From NCBI RefSeq assembly GCF_001468125.1, contig NZ_LNYT01000004.1, positions 1-64,000 of the forward strand: a stretch of 64,000 nucleotides of DNA, in the 5' to 3' direction. Origin of the DNA: Legionella rubrilucens. GTDB taxonomy: Bacteria; Pseudomonadota; Gammaproteobacteria; Legionellales; Legionellaceae. The notes beneath the pieces were generated by a model that saw only the letters and a program-made list of their open reading frames with translations, was not told the DNA's origin and did not search any database. The position numbers and the translations under genes were made by a program. Within the stretch, counting starts at the first letter, position 1; each line of letters starts with the position of its first letter. Shown one piece after another: positions 34,838 to 43,857 of the stretch.

Positions 34838-34873
34838 ACCCCTTGTTAGTATATACTTTTAACAACAAGGGGT
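34838..34873 (+). promoter_or_regulatory. Inverted repeat carrying a TATACT box upstream of dotB
   Basis: ACCCCTTGTT (34838-34847) and AACAAGGGGT (34864-34873) are perfect 10-bp arms; the 16-base interval contains TATACT (34852-34857), the -10-like hexamer described for L. pneumophila icm/dot promoters. It may be a dotC terminator, a dotB promoter with a regulator site, or both. dotB starts about 80 bases downstream. Confidence 0.55.
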
Positions 34874-34954
34874 ATCCCTGACAGGCCTTACAGCCCGGCT
34901 GCAAGGCCAATAAACCCGTTTCAATTCATTATCATTTTCAGCCAAGGCTAACTT

Positions 34955-36085
34955 ATGAGCAGCAATATCAATTTAATGCCCGATGAACCCACGCGATTTA
35001 CACCTGTCTTTATGGACAAAATGCTTGAACATGCCGAAAGTTTAAAGGCCTCGGATATTACCATTCAAACCGGCTCTCCCATTTTTGCTGAAGTGTATGG
35101 CCGCCTGCTTAAAATCACTAACCGCAGCCTTTCAAACACTGAGTTGGGTGATCTGATTAACTCCATTTACGGACCGAACGCCACCACGCAATTATTATCC
35201 GGCAAGGACATTGACACCCATTACGAATTCCGCCCCAATCGCGGCGTACGTTACCGCTACCGGGTCAACGCGACCTCCTGTCTGGTGGAAGGACATGACG
35301 CTATTCAGATTACCTTAAGAACAATTCCTACCACGCCCCCCAAACTCGAGACCATGGGTTTGCCGGATAATATCATTAAAGCCATTGCTCCGCAGGAAGG
35401 CATTGTGTTCATCACCGGTGCTACGGGTTCGGGTAAGTCGACACTGCTGGCATCCATTATCCGTGACTTGATTGAAAAAGACGATTCTAACCGCAAGGTA
35501 CTGACGTATGAGGCACCGATTGAATTTGTGTATGACGAAATTGAGACCATTTCTTCTGTCGTCAGCCAATCCGAGATTCCCCGCCACCTGCCTGACTTTG
35601 CTGACGGGGTGCGTAACGCCCTGCGCCGCAAGCCTCGTCTCATCATGGTAGGAGAGTGTCGCGATGCTGAAACCATCAGTGCGGCGCTGGAAGCGGCATT
35701 AACCGGCCATCCAGTCTATACCACACTGCATACCTCCGGTGTAGCAGAAACCATGCGCCGTCTGGTCACCTCCTTTTCCGGCGAAGAGCGCCTGGGCCGC
35801 ACCATTGATATTCTTGAAACCATTCGCCTTTGTATCTGGCAAAAGCTGGTACCGACAGTGGATGAAAAGCGGGTCGCCTTACGCGAATACCTGGTTTTTG
35901 ATGAAGAAGTACGGGATATCCTGCTGGAAAGCGATCCCAATGAAGTAACCTCTACCACCCGAAAACTGGTGAGGCAACGCGGCCAGTTAATGACCATTGA
36001 TGCCAAGGATAAATTTGAGCAGGGCATGATCAGTGAACGGGTTTATAAACTCATACTGGCTGGTACCAAAGAGCAATACGACTAG
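34955..36085 (+). CDS. dotB: Dot/Icm secretion ATPase DotB
   Basis: A 376-residue hexameric ATPase of the VirB11/PilT group. Motifs are Walker A ITGATGSGKSTLLASI near residue 155, Asp box VLTYEAPIEFVYD, Walker B RKPRLIMVGECRDAET, and His box GHPVYTTLHTSG. It is a cytoplasmic, recruitable energiser of Dot/Icm. It is separated from dotC by 136 bases and probably has its own promoter. Confidence 0.97.
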   Translation: MSSNINLMPDEPTRFTPVFMDKMLEHAESLKASDITIQTGSPIFAEVYGRLLKITNRSLSNTELGDLINSIYGPNATTQLLSGKDIDTHYEFRPNRGVRYRYRVNATSCLVEGHDAIQITLRTIPTTPPKLETMGLPDNIIKAIAPQEGIVFITGATGSGKSTLLASIIRDLIEKDDSNRKVLTYEAPIEFVYDEIETISSVVSQSEIPRHLPDFADGVRNALRRKPRLIMVGECRDAETISAALEAALTGHPVYTTLHTSGVAETMRRLVTSFSGEERLGRTIDILETIRLCIWQKLVPTVDEKRVALREYLVFDEEVRDILLESDPNEVTSTTRKLVRQRGQLMTIDAKDKFEQGMISERVYKLILAGTKEQYD

Positions 36086-36143
36086 AAGGATACACCTTGA
36101 ACAAGGGTGTATTGAAACTTTCATACAGCAGCGACTCCTTGCA

Positions 36144-36173
36144 GCATAAAGCCAGTTCATTCTGGCTCTATGC
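36144..36173. terminator. Hairpin between convergent dotB and dotA
   Basis: GCATAAAGCCAG (36144-36155) pairs with CTGGCTCTATGC (36162-36173): 11 of 12 positions, 6-base loop. It sits between the two stop codons. A shorter stem (ATACACC with GGTGTAT) lies closer to the dotB stop. No long U-tract. Confidence 0.55.
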
Positions 36174-36183
36174 GATATTCCGG

Positions 36184-39183
36184 CTATTCGACCGGAGGTT
36201 TCATTTTGCTAGGAGTCGCTTCCGCCTTTGAACCTGTGTCCCCCCCCTTACCACTGACACTGGCGCCTTTGGAAGCCCCTTGGCCGGTGAGTTTCTTCAT
36301 ACCCTTCATGGCGTAACCCTGCAGCTGTTGATCCATCTGGCCTGCAGCCTTCATCGTGCTGGTGCCGGCACCCTCGACTTGTTTTTTGCCTTCTTCAGCC
36401 CATTGCGACGTTTCCTGGCCTATGCTCTCGCCCTGCCCTCCAATCCACCGGAGCACCTTGTCGGGAAGGTAGGTAATTAAGGTAAACGATTTCTGCACTG
36501 CTGTGATGTACATGGTGGTATAGATGAGGATAGCAAAGAAGAATCCATAAATACCCGCCCAGCCGGTGTAACCAATGGTCGTATCAATTCTTGCTGCTTT
36601 CTGAGCTGCGTAATTTTGATCCGGTTGATAGGAGCTGCCATTGCCAGTAGGCGCTCCGGCAATGATGGATTTGCCAAAATCAGAAGCCCCGGTGACATTC
36701 CAGGTCGGCGCATTGGGATCGCCCTGAACGAAGGTGACTGCATTGGCAAAACCGGCATTAATCACCCACACTGCCACATAGGAGAGAGCAATGGCTGAAA
36801 TATAACCGATGATCATCATGGCGGGTCTCAGGAAAACGTTCATCAGGATCATGATCGCCTGCTCGCCTTTACCGAAGGCATCATGCCCTTCCGGATGAGT
36901 TACACCCAAAGCGACAATGGGTGCGGCCACCATGGCTTCAATCACCGCAATCAGCCAGGCGATGGTGCCAAAGGTGAAAATCATGTACGGCAGGAACGGA
37001 ATGTAGTAGGCCGTCAGGAAGCCGATGCTCACCATGGTGCTTAACCAGGCGAACAGCAGGGGCATGACCATGGCCAGCAAGGGGAAAATAAAGATACCGA
37101 ACCAGGGAATAATGGCGCTCATGATGGCAAGACCCATCAGGTATATCCATAATTCATTGGCGAAGTTAATGTAGTTAACCCCCATGTTGGCCAGTGCCAC
37201 CACCGGGTTAACCGTCGGCTGCTGAATGAAGGACACCCCGTGCTTGAAGATTTCCGCCATACCGAGTAACGGCAGGGACAGGAACGACATGACAATCATG
37301 TTAATAATGGTTGACATCATGGTCAGGAAGAAGTTGAACAGGTTCCTGATGATGAGGTTGTAGAAGATGTCCCCTAACAATTGCCCCAGGCAGAATTTAA
37401 AGAAGACAATCTTGACTTCACCACAAGGGAAATCCTGCGATTTTAAGTACATGGGTCCGGGCGACAAATCCATATTAAACTTCATGGCAAACTGGGGCGG
37501 ATTCAGTCCGGGTTGGCCCGGCAGATTGACCATAACCGAGTTATTGATGAAGCCATAAACGGTTGAGGAAAGAACCCCGCTTTGTGCTTTTTGAGCCGCA
37601 TTGTTACCAAAGGTCGGTGGGCTCAGCGGCGGGTTATTGGGACCGACCAGTGTGGAACCGTTAATCAATCCCACCATGTTCTGGATTGCCGTCTGGTTAC
37701 CGCCTAACCATTGACACAAGGCCGCATAAGTCCCGCTGCATTGCTTGTTCTGGCTAAACGCGTTGAGTGGAATCTGACTGTCAAACTGGCTACCCTCCAA
37801 GCCGGTGTTGGTGTCGGTCTGATTGGCGGTCTGCAAATCAGAGGCATTCAGGCGGGCTAAGTCAAAGAAGTAGCTGCCGGCCATGAGCCAACCCTGTTGC
37901 TGCGCCTGGGCAATAAACGCGCGCTGCTTATTGGCGTTACTGCTGTCCTGGGCCTGTCGGATAAGATTGAGCGTTGGCATCATGATGCCGTTATAATCCG
38001 TTATGGCGCCCTGAAATTCGGTGCCGCTAAACAAGGGGGCGTTGGAATTGGAGGAGTCAGGACCCCAACTGACGCAATCGGTCGAAGGGCCATCGCAGGC
38101 CGAACCGGAGTTGAGGTAAGGCACGCCAAACTGTTGCTGGGCAACACCGGGTGCGAACGGTTTATTGTTGGTGTTCGCGCCAGACGAAGAAGGGTTCAGC
38201 GAAGGGTTATTATTGACCATCACCTGGGCCACCATGGCCAAGTCCAGGTACATCTGCTGAATGGCAATGGCACGGGACATCTTGGCGGTTTCAAGATCAT
38301 TGTTTTTTACCACCCCGGACACCGTATTGATGTTGGCAATGGAACTCCAGGTAATCGAGCCGCAAATGCCGTTTAAAACCGCATAGGGATTATTGGAATC
38401 AAAATTCGGCATCTTGGCTGTGAACGTGTTTTTGGAAGGATCCGCATTCTGAACCGCGACCATATTCACGGAATTAATAAAATCAGGAACTGCCGTATTA
38501 CAGAAAGGCGCCATGGCTGCAGAAGGCGTGCCGGAGCAAACCCCTTCCCCGCTGCTTTTTTGGCTCATTAAGGTTTGACGCTGGCTTTCCAAAGCCTGTT
38601 GAATACCAGCCATGCACACCTGACCGGCCAAAATCTTGGATGCACCGGTAGCTACACTGTTACCGCCGGCCTGCAACGACGTCAATGGATTAATCTGGGT
38701 CTGAACAATCACACCCCCGCGGTTTAAATAGCTCAAGGCCGCTTCCCACACTTTATCCGCGGCACCCACACCCTGCAGCACCACCCACATCACAAAAATT
38801 TGCATGAGGCAATAGCCGGATGCCTTGGGGATTAATAAAGCCAGACCTAAAGTCGAACGAACGGGAACCCAGATGGATGACCATTTCTGGCCGAGCATCT
38901 GCCCTTCCTGCGCGGTATTCATAGTCGATACCAGCAGGGTATACATGATGACAATACCGCCTAATGCCAATACCGCCGAGTTAAACACGGAAAACATACT
39001 GCCCATGATCTGACTGCCGCTGCCATGCAGCACGCCGTCGACAATACCAAAAATATTGCCAAGGAAAACCACAGAGTAATCACTGGGAGGCGGGGCAAAA
39101 CTCAGTGAACCAGAGGAACTGTCTGCTGCTAAAGCCAGCGCAGGGAACAACGTCATTAACAACGTACTAACAATTTTATTCAT
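36184..39183 (-). CDS. dotA: Dot/Icm secretion protein DotA
   Basis: A 999-residue polytopic protein. A signal peptide (LLMTLFPALALAADS) precedes several membrane segments at both ends (for example about 65-90, 110-145, and a cluster between 610 and 900) and a large periplasmic Gln/Asn-rich loop between. The C-terminal tail (about 925-999) is hydrophilic. DotA is an inner-membrane component of Dot/Icm that is also released to the medium in L. pneumophila. The L. pneumophila protein is a little longer (about 1048). icmV lies directly upstream and overlaps by 4 bases. Confidence 0.96.
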   Translation of the reverse strand: MNKIVSTLLMTLFPALALAADSSSGSLSFAPPPSDYSVVFLGNIFGIVDGVLHGSGSQIMGSMFSVFNSAVLALGGIVIMYTLLVSTMNTAQEGQMLGQKWSSIWVPVRSTLGLALLIPKASGYCLMQIFVMWVVLQGVGAADKVWEAALSYLNRGGVIVQTQINPLTSLQAGGNSVATGASKILAGQVCMAGIQQALESQRQTLMSQKSSGEGVCSGTPSAAMAPFCNTAVPDFINSVNMVAVQNADPSKNTFTAKMPNFDSNNPYAVLNGICGSITWSSIANINTVSGVVKNNDLETAKMSRAIAIQQMYLDLAMVAQVMVNNNPSLNPSSSGANTNNKPFAPGVAQQQFGVPYLNSGSACDGPSTDCVSWGPDSSNSNAPLFSGTEFQGAITDYNGIMMPTLNLIRQAQDSSNANKQRAFIAQAQQQGWLMAGSYFFDLARLNASDLQTANQTDTNTGLEGSQFDSQIPLNAFSQNKQCSGTYAALCQWLGGNQTAIQNMVGLINGSTLVGPNNPPLSPPTFGNNAAQKAQSGVLSSTVYGFINNSVMVNLPGQPGLNPPQFAMKFNMDLSPGPMYLKSQDFPCGEVKIVFFKFCLGQLLGDIFYNLIIRNLFNFFLTMMSTIINMIVMSFLSLPLLGMAEIFKHGVSFIQQPTVNPVVALANMGVNYINFANELWIYLMGLAIMSAIIPWFGIFIFPLLAMVMPLLFAWLSTMVSIGFLTAYYIPFLPYMIFTFGTIAWLIAVIEAMVAAPIVALGVTHPEGHDAFGKGEQAIMILMNVFLRPAMMIIGYISAIALSYVAVWVINAGFANAVTFVQGDPNAPTWNVTGASDFGKSIIAGAPTGNGSSYQPDQNYAAQKAARIDTTIGYTGWAGIYGFFFAILIYTTMYITAVQKSFTLITYLPDKVLRWIGGQGESIGQETSQWAEEGKKQVEGAGTSTMKAAGQMDQQLQGYAMKGMKKLTGQGASKGASVSGKGGDTGSKAEATPSKMKPPVE

Positions 39184-39638
39184 GGTTTTTCACCCATCAA
39201 ACCTTGCCTGAACCATTCCCTGAAGGTGCATCCAAGTTTTCGTACTTTAATCTGGTAATACCAAAAATGATAACGAAATGCCAACGTCAGGGCGATGAGC
39301 ATCACCACGAGGCTGATGATCACCGCGCTGATTGATCCATAAATCACATGATAAACGGCGTAGGAAAAGACCAGAATGGCCGCAATAAACATTAAAACAC
39401 TCAATCGGAAAAGCGCTTTTTGCTGGGCGATTAAATCTTTTTCAGAGAGATTGTATTTGGCCATGGCCATCTTAAATGACTCACCGCTGCTCGTTGTTTT
39501 TTGCGGCACGAAAAGCCGTTTAAAGCCGTCCCCCAGATACAGTGTAAACGACTTCATTCTGTCGAAATCAGACCATTTGCGAACATCAAAAATGTTCTTT
39601 AAAACAGTCACTATTCTTGACGGCGACTCTTTTTTCAT
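39180..39638 (-). CDS. icmV: Dot/Icm protein IcmV
   Basis: A 152-residue inner-membrane protein with two central membrane segments (about 69-88 and 92-112) flanked by basic cytosolic ends (KNIFDVRKWSDFDRMKS at the N-terminus). Position directly upstream of dotA and divergent from icmW is the standard Legionella arrangement. The exact role in Dot/Icm is not known. Confidence 0.92.
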   Translation of the reverse strand: MKKESPSRIVTVLKNIFDVRKWSDFDRMKSFTLYLGDGFKRLFVPQKTTSSGESFKMAMAKYNLSEKDLIAQQKALFRLSVLMFIAAILVFSYAVYHVIYGSISAVIISLVVMLIALTLAFRYHFWYYQIKVRKLGCTFREWFRQGLMGEKP

Positions 39639-39663
39639 AAAATTTACTTTTCACTATTAGACT

Positions 39664-39689
39664 TTTACCCTTCTTACTATACTATAGTA
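39664..39689. promoter_or_regulatory. Divergent icmV-dotA / icmW-icmX promoter region
   Basis: A near-perfect palindrome TACTATA-C-TATAGTA (39675-39689) contains TATACT on the plus strand (39678-39683) and TATAGT on the minus strand (39685-39680), so one element could supply -10 boxes for both divergent operons. On the minus strand GTAAG-N4-GTAAA (39677-39664) resembles a CpxR site; another GTAAA-N6-GTAAA lies at about 39725-39740. CpxR control of these operons is known in L. pneumophila; its action here is inference. Confidence 0.5.
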
Positions 39690-39742
39690 GTTAGAACATG
39701 CGCAGTCCATCAATTCATAACACCGTAAAAAAAGAGTAAAAT

Positions 39743-40198
39743 ATGCCCGATCTCAGCCACCAGGCCTCCGCTCAATACTGGTTTGAATACGTGGATCCGA
39801 TGATCTATCGGGTAATTACTTTTATGGAAAGTGTCGAAGACTGGACCCTGGATGGTGACCCGGCTCTTGAAGAGGCTTTAACCCGTTTGGGAACCGAGCT
39901 GGATGACATCGAAAAAATCGATTTGGGTGTACTGGGCCAGGAAGATGTCTTTATCCGGCTGGTGGGTAATATCAAGGCAGGGCGCGGTCTCCGTTTGCTC
40001 CAGGCCATTGATACTGTCCACCCGGGCAGTGCCTCACGCATTTTAATTCACGCCGAGGAAAACAGCGCCGGCAGCTTTGACCCCGCCGGATTTTTTCTAA
40101 AGCGCAATATCACATTTGAACGGCTGCGCCTGCTTGCCCGTGTATTTTCTGAATATCGCTTAAAACTTGTTGCACGCGCTCTTGAAGGGGAAGAATGA
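39743..40198 (+). CDS. icmW: Dot/Icm chaperone IcmW
   Basis: A 151-residue acidic cytoplasmic protein (ASAQYWFEYVDPMIYRVITF; LGTELDDIEKIDLGVLGQED; VFSEYRLKLVARALEGEE). IcmW pairs with IcmS to recognise many Dot/Icm effectors and hand them to the coupling complex. It overlaps icmX by 4 bases. Confidence 0.96.
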   Translation: MPDLSHQASAQYWFEYVDPMIYRVITFMESVEDWTLDGDPALEEALTRLGTELDDIEKIDLGVLGQEDVFIRLVGNIKAGRGLRLLQAIDTVHPGSASRILIHAEENSAGSFDPAGFFLKRNITFERLRLLARVFSEYRLKLVARALEGEE

Positions 40199-41616
40199 TG
40201 AAAAAAACGTTACGCCACGTTGTACTGCCCGGTCTGTTGGTGTTGAGCTCCTATGCCGGCGCCCAAAATCCCAACGACAATAACCAGCAAAGCATTGATG
40301 GTTTATCCCATCGCCTTAAAGTACTGGGTGAATACCTTGGGTATGATTTAAACTCATTCTGCCCCACGGTAGGCGGCCAATGCCAACTGGAGCCGAATCA
40401 AACCCAGAGCGCATTCAGTAATTTCCTCATCGACACCAATACTGCTTCCCAATACCAGATTAATCTGCTGGCCTCCTACATTGGTGCGCTGTTGCCAGCC
40501 AACAGCACCGCAGGTGCTACTCAGGATCAGGGCAGTCAATCATCCTTAATCCCAGCCACCATGAGTACTTATCAGTCGCTTTTTCAAAACTTCGCCAGTA
40601 AAACATTCCCCGGTTACAATTCGCCTTCGAATGCAACCGTCTCCGTCTCCGACTTAATCGATCAGACCCCCTACCAGGCGGATCCGGTTAATCAGGCCAT
40701 TCTAAACATCCTGTCAACCCCCGATGCCAGTTACTGCATGGATCAAAATGGTGGTTATGTACAGGGCGATTGCTTCACCGGCCAAAACAATTCCGGCAAC
40801 AATGGCGGCGGACCGGTAATTTCACAAAACCAGGTGATGATCAATGTGATTGGTACACCGCCAGGCACAGGCTTTTTCCCTCTGGGTAAACAAAACGAGA
40901 ATTTAGTGGCGCAATTGAGTATGGACAGTTTGCTTGGTCCGTTATTATTCAGTACCGGCAGTTCATCCAGTCAACCCGGCAGCAACAGCGGTCTGGTGGC
41001 CAACAACCAATTGCAGACGGCGACTAATTTTATCCGCTACGCCTCCGGCATGGTGGCTCCTCTGACATTGCCAAGCCGTGACGCCTACAGCCAACTTTAC
41101 CTCACGGCCACCACACCGGTTGATAAGAATAACCCCAACCAGACTCAGGCCATGAAAGATCAGGCCATGGCGACTTTATCCAACTACCTGACTAACCTGC
41201 GCATTTATGCGGCACAAAGCTCTGTCGGCATCAGCAACCTGTATTACATCCTCTCCAAGCGCATGCCGCAACAAAGCGCTGCGTCCGGTCAAAATCAGGG
41301 ACAGACAAGCAGCCAGGCTTTGAATGAATTCAACATGGCCACCTGGCGGCTATACAATGCCAATACGACCTCCGGTTCTGAAAACCAGCAGTGGATTCAG
41401 CGCATTAATACAGCGTCGTCAGCGACCGTCCAAAAAGAGATTGCCATTCTTCTGGCAGAAATTAATTACCAGATGTACTTAAGCCGTCAGCAACAGGAGC
41501 GTATCCTGTTAACCAACACCATGCTGCTGATTCAAAACGCACGTGCCGCTCAACCCAGCCCATCCTTGTCTTCATCGGCTCTGGATGGCGGTAACAGCAC
41601 AGGCACCGGTCAATAA
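40195..41616 (+). CDS. icmX: Dot/Icm protein IcmX
   Basis: A 473-residue exported protein: signal peptide (VVLPGLLVLSSYAGAQ), then a long Asn/Gln/Ser-rich periplasmic chain (QNPNDNNQQSIDGLSHRLKV; VSVSDLIDQTPYQADPVNQA; WIQRINTASSATVQKEIA). IcmX is a periplasmic Dot/Icm component required for pore formation; a processed form is found in L. pneumophila culture fluid. Two adjacent ATGs (40195 and 40198) could start it. Confidence 0.95.
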   Translation: MMKKTLRHVVLPGLLVLSSYAGAQNPNDNNQQSIDGLSHRLKVLGEYLGYDLNSFCPTVGGQCQLEPNQTQSAFSNFLIDTNTASQYQINLLASYIGALLPANSTAGATQDQGSQSSLIPATMSTYQSLFQNFASKTFPGYNSPSNATVSVSDLIDQTPYQADPVNQAILNILSTPDASYCMDQNGGYVQGDCFTGQNNSGNNGGGPVISQNQVMINVIGTPPGTGFFPLGKQNENLVAQLSMDSLLGPLLFSTGSSSSQPGSNSGLVANNQLQTATNFIRYASGMVAPLTLPSRDAYSQLYLTATTPVDKNNPNQTQAMKDQAMATLSNYLTNLRIYAAQSSVGISNLYYILSKRMPQQSAASGQNQGQTSSQALNEFNMATWRLYNANTTSGSENQQWIQRINTASSATVQKEIAILLAEINYQMYLSRQQQERILLTNTMLLIQNARAAQPSPSLSSSALDGGNSTGTGQ

Positions 41617-41637
41617 GCAGAGAAAGCAGCCATCCAT

Positions 41638-41661
41638 AAGCAGGAACTTAGGTTCCTGCTT
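41638..41661 (+). terminator. Rho-independent terminator of icmWX
   Basis: AAGCAGGAAC and GTTCCTGCTT form a 10-bp stem with loop TTAG, followed by six T residues (41661-41666). It lies inside the last codons of the convergent glycosyltransferase gene, whose stop (41650-41648) falls in the loop. Confidence 0.9.
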
Positions 41662-42703
41662 TTTTATTTGAGGGTAATGAGTAATACGTTGTAAAGAGCT
41701 GTTCCAGTTTAACCAACACTGCTTCCACACTCACTAATTTCATGGTGTCTTCCCCGTGGGCATGCGTTCCCCAGACATTGGTCTCTTCGGTCTTTTTAAG
41801 CACGTCGGTAACGGCCTGCGGGTAACAATCGACAGCCAAATGGCGAAAAGTATAGGGGCCTGAGACATTGGAACTGGTCACAGCGTGCAAGGCCACAACC
41901 GGAGTACCCACTGCTGCCGCCATGTGCGAGGGGCCCGTATCGGGACAAAGCATCGCCTGGCTCTGTTGAATTACCGCCAATAACTGTTTTGGCCGGGTTT
42001 TACCTACCAAATCGATGCAGTGAACCTGCTGTAAGATGGCATCTGCCAGTTGCCGGTCATAATCCCCAGGCCCGCCCGTCAGGACTACCTGCACGTTCCA
42101 TCGCTGCTGTGCTTCTTTAATGACTGCCACATACCGATCAATAAGCCAACTGCGCTCGGGTTTACTGGCTGCGGGATTCACCAATAAAATCGGTCCCTGG
42201 GAAGGCAAATGCGCACGCGCCCATTGCACCTGCTCGTCAGCGATGGGCAAATCCCAGCGAATAGTCATGGAGGATAAACCAAGCACTTGCGCAAAACGCA
42301 GAAAGCCGTCGAGGGTATGATCATGACCTGGGGGAATCGTTTCTTTGATAAACAGGGCATGCCCATCTTTCGCGCGCAGACGGTCATAACCAATTTTACG
42401 CGTCGCTTTAATAAAGGGGTAAAGCAGGTTGGCACGAAAACTGGATTGAATGGCCAACAGGACATCAAATTGCCGATGACGCATTTGTTTTCGGAACTGC
42501 CAATAATCCTTAAACGCATCGGGCTTGGGAATCACGATGAACTCAACGCCATCCATGCCTTCAACCAGATCATAGGCCGGGCGGCAGATAACCCAGGTGA
42601 TTTTAGCTTGAGGATAATGAGCCTGCAGGGTGCGTATCAATGGCACCGCCATTAAGACATCACCCAAGGCCGAAATACGAACGACACAAATGGAATTAAT
42701 CAT
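41648..42703 (-). CDS. Glycosyltransferase family 9 (heptosyltransferase-like)
   Basis: A 351-residue GT9 enzyme: ICVVRISALGDVLMAVPLIR at the N-terminus, NPAASKPERSWLIDRYV in the middle, VLTGGPGDYDRQLA and LCPDTGPSHMAAAVGTPVVA near the nucleotide-sugar site. Relatives add heptose or similar sugars to the LPS core; the sugar and acceptor are unknown here. The start at 42703 (MINSICVV) is preferred; upstream in-frame starts overlap the zinc-finger gene. The gene is translationally coupled to that gene by an 8-base overlap. Confidence 0.9.
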   Translation of the reverse strand: MINSICVVRISALGDVLMAVPLIRTLQAHYPQAKITWVICRPAYDLVEGMDGVEFIVIPKPDAFKDYWQFRKQMRHRQFDVLLAIQSSFRANLLYPFIKATRKIGYDRLRAKDGHALFIKETIPPGHDHTLDGFLRFAQVLGLSSMTIRWDLPIADEQVQWARAHLPSQGPILLVNPAASKPERSWLIDRYVAVIKEAQQRWNVQVVLTGGPGDYDRQLADAILQQVHCIDLVGKTRPKQLLAVIQQSQAMLCPDTGPSHMAAAVGTPVVALHAVTSSNVSGPYTFRHLAVDCYPQAVTDVLKKTEETNVWGTHAHGEDTMKLVSVEAVLVKLEQLFTTYYSLPSNKKAGT

Positions 42704-42893
42704 CTTGCAACAAAAATCGGGAGCCGCAATAAGGGCATACTTCCTGGCCTGTTTTTTCAATGGGCAAATACACCTTGGGATGCGCATTCCATAATTGCAT
42801 TTCATCCGTGGGGCAGCTCAAAGGCAGATCACAGGGATGAACCACATACATTTTTTCAGTGCAGGCAGGCTGTTTTTTTTCATTTTCCGACAT
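42696..42893 (-). CDS. Small zinc-finger protein
   Basis: A 65-residue protein with Cys/His ligands: YVVHPCDLPLSCP and HPKVYLPIEKTGQEVCPYC. It resembles the zf-CHCC group that includes mitochondrial NDUFS6-related proteins. Function unknown. The start at 42893 (MSENEKK) lies 14 bases inside the end of miaA; an in-frame start at 42905 is also possible. Confidence 0.8.
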   Translation of the reverse strand: MSENEKKQPACTEKMYVVHPCDLPLSCPTDEMQLWNAHPKVYLPIEKTGQEVCPYCGSRFLLQDD

Positions 42894-43857
42894 GTCTATC
42901 CTCATAATCATTCGTTTTTTGCGGGCTATTATCCAATATTTCCGCAAGCTTTGCCATGAATTCGCCGGTGATGTCCGGTTTGTCGCAGGAAAAAAAACAC
43001 CCGTCCGGCCAACCGCGCAACCAGGTTAACTGACGCTTGGCCAATTGCCGTGTCGCGGCAATGCCTTTGTCGCGAAACTGCTCATGATCATCCCTTCCAG
43101 CGAGATAATCCAACGCCTGACGGTAACCCACCAGACGCATCGATGGGTTGGCCGGCGTTAACCGAGGCCAGCGTTCCAGCAATTGCCTGACTTCGTCAAC
43201 AAAACCCTGTTTAAGCATGGCATCAAAACGCAGAGCAATGCGTTCATGCAGCCAGGCGCGCTCGTTTGGAAAAAGAATGCAATTGACAAAATGATGACGC
43301 GGCCTGCCTTTTCCCTGCTCTAAAAAATGGGACAAGGGCTTACCCGTTAAATAAAAAACCTCCAGAGCACGCTGGATCCGTTGCGTGTCATTGGGGTGTA
43401 TACGCGCGGCAGCGACGGCATCGACATCGGCCAATTCACGGTGCATGGCCGCCCACCCGTTGTCCTCGGCTTGCCTCAGTAATTGCTGACGCAATCCGTC
43501 ATCGGCTTCCGGTAAATCGGACAATCCCTGTTGCAGGGCATGGAAATACATCATAGTCCCGCCAACCAGCAGAGGGATGTTACCGCGGGCATGAATGCTC
43601 TCAATCAAACGGTTTGCCGCCTGACAAAACTCAGCGGCAGAAAACGAGTCGGGCGGATCAAGAATGTCCAGCAACTGGTGCGGTGCGCGCAGAAGCTCAT
43701 CAGGGGTTGGCTTGGCTGTCCCAATGTCCATGCCGCGATAAATCATCGCCGAATCGACACTGATGATTTCCACAGGAAACCGTTCCACCAGATCACAGGC
43801 CAGGGCGGTTTTTCCCGAGGCCGTCGGCCCCATTAAACACAACACCGTCTCAGGCAT
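42880..43857 (-). CDS. miaA: tRNA dimethylallyltransferase MiaA
   Basis: A 325-residue enzyme that adds dimethylallyl to A37 of tRNAs reading U-initial codons; it uses DMAPP, the product of the mevalonate genes in this window. Motifs are LMGPTASGKTALACDL (P-loop), ISVDSAMIYRGMDIGTAKP, GGTMMYFHALQQGLS, RIHPNDTQRIQRALEV and RQLAKRQLTWLRGW. It overlaps mutL by 8 bases. Confidence 0.96.
   Translation of the reverse strand: MPETVLCLMGPTASGKTALACDLVERFPVEIISVDSAMIYRGMDIGTAKPTPDELLRAPHQLLDILDPPDSFSAAEFCQAANRLIESIHARGNIPLLVGGTMMYFHALQQGLSDLPEADDGLRQQLLRQAEDNGWAAMHRELADVDAVAAARIHPNDTQRIQRALEVFYLTGKPLSHFLEQGKGRPRHHFVNCILFPNERAWLHERIALRFDAMLKQGFVDEVRQLLERWPRLTPANPSMRLVGYRQALDYLAGRDDHEQFRDKGIAATRQLAKRQLTWLRGWPDGCFFSCDKPDITGEFMAKLAEILDNSPQKTNDYEDRHVGK

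Noticed and set aside
36131-36219. Inverted repeat GCGACTCCT / AGGAGTCGC around the dotA stop
   Set aside because: Nine-base arms 71 bases apart, one inside dotA coding sequence; likely chance, and better hairpins lie between.
37897-38376. 159-residue antisense ORF inside dotA
   Set aside because: Shadow of dotA with repetitive Arg/Gly/Val composition and no start signals.
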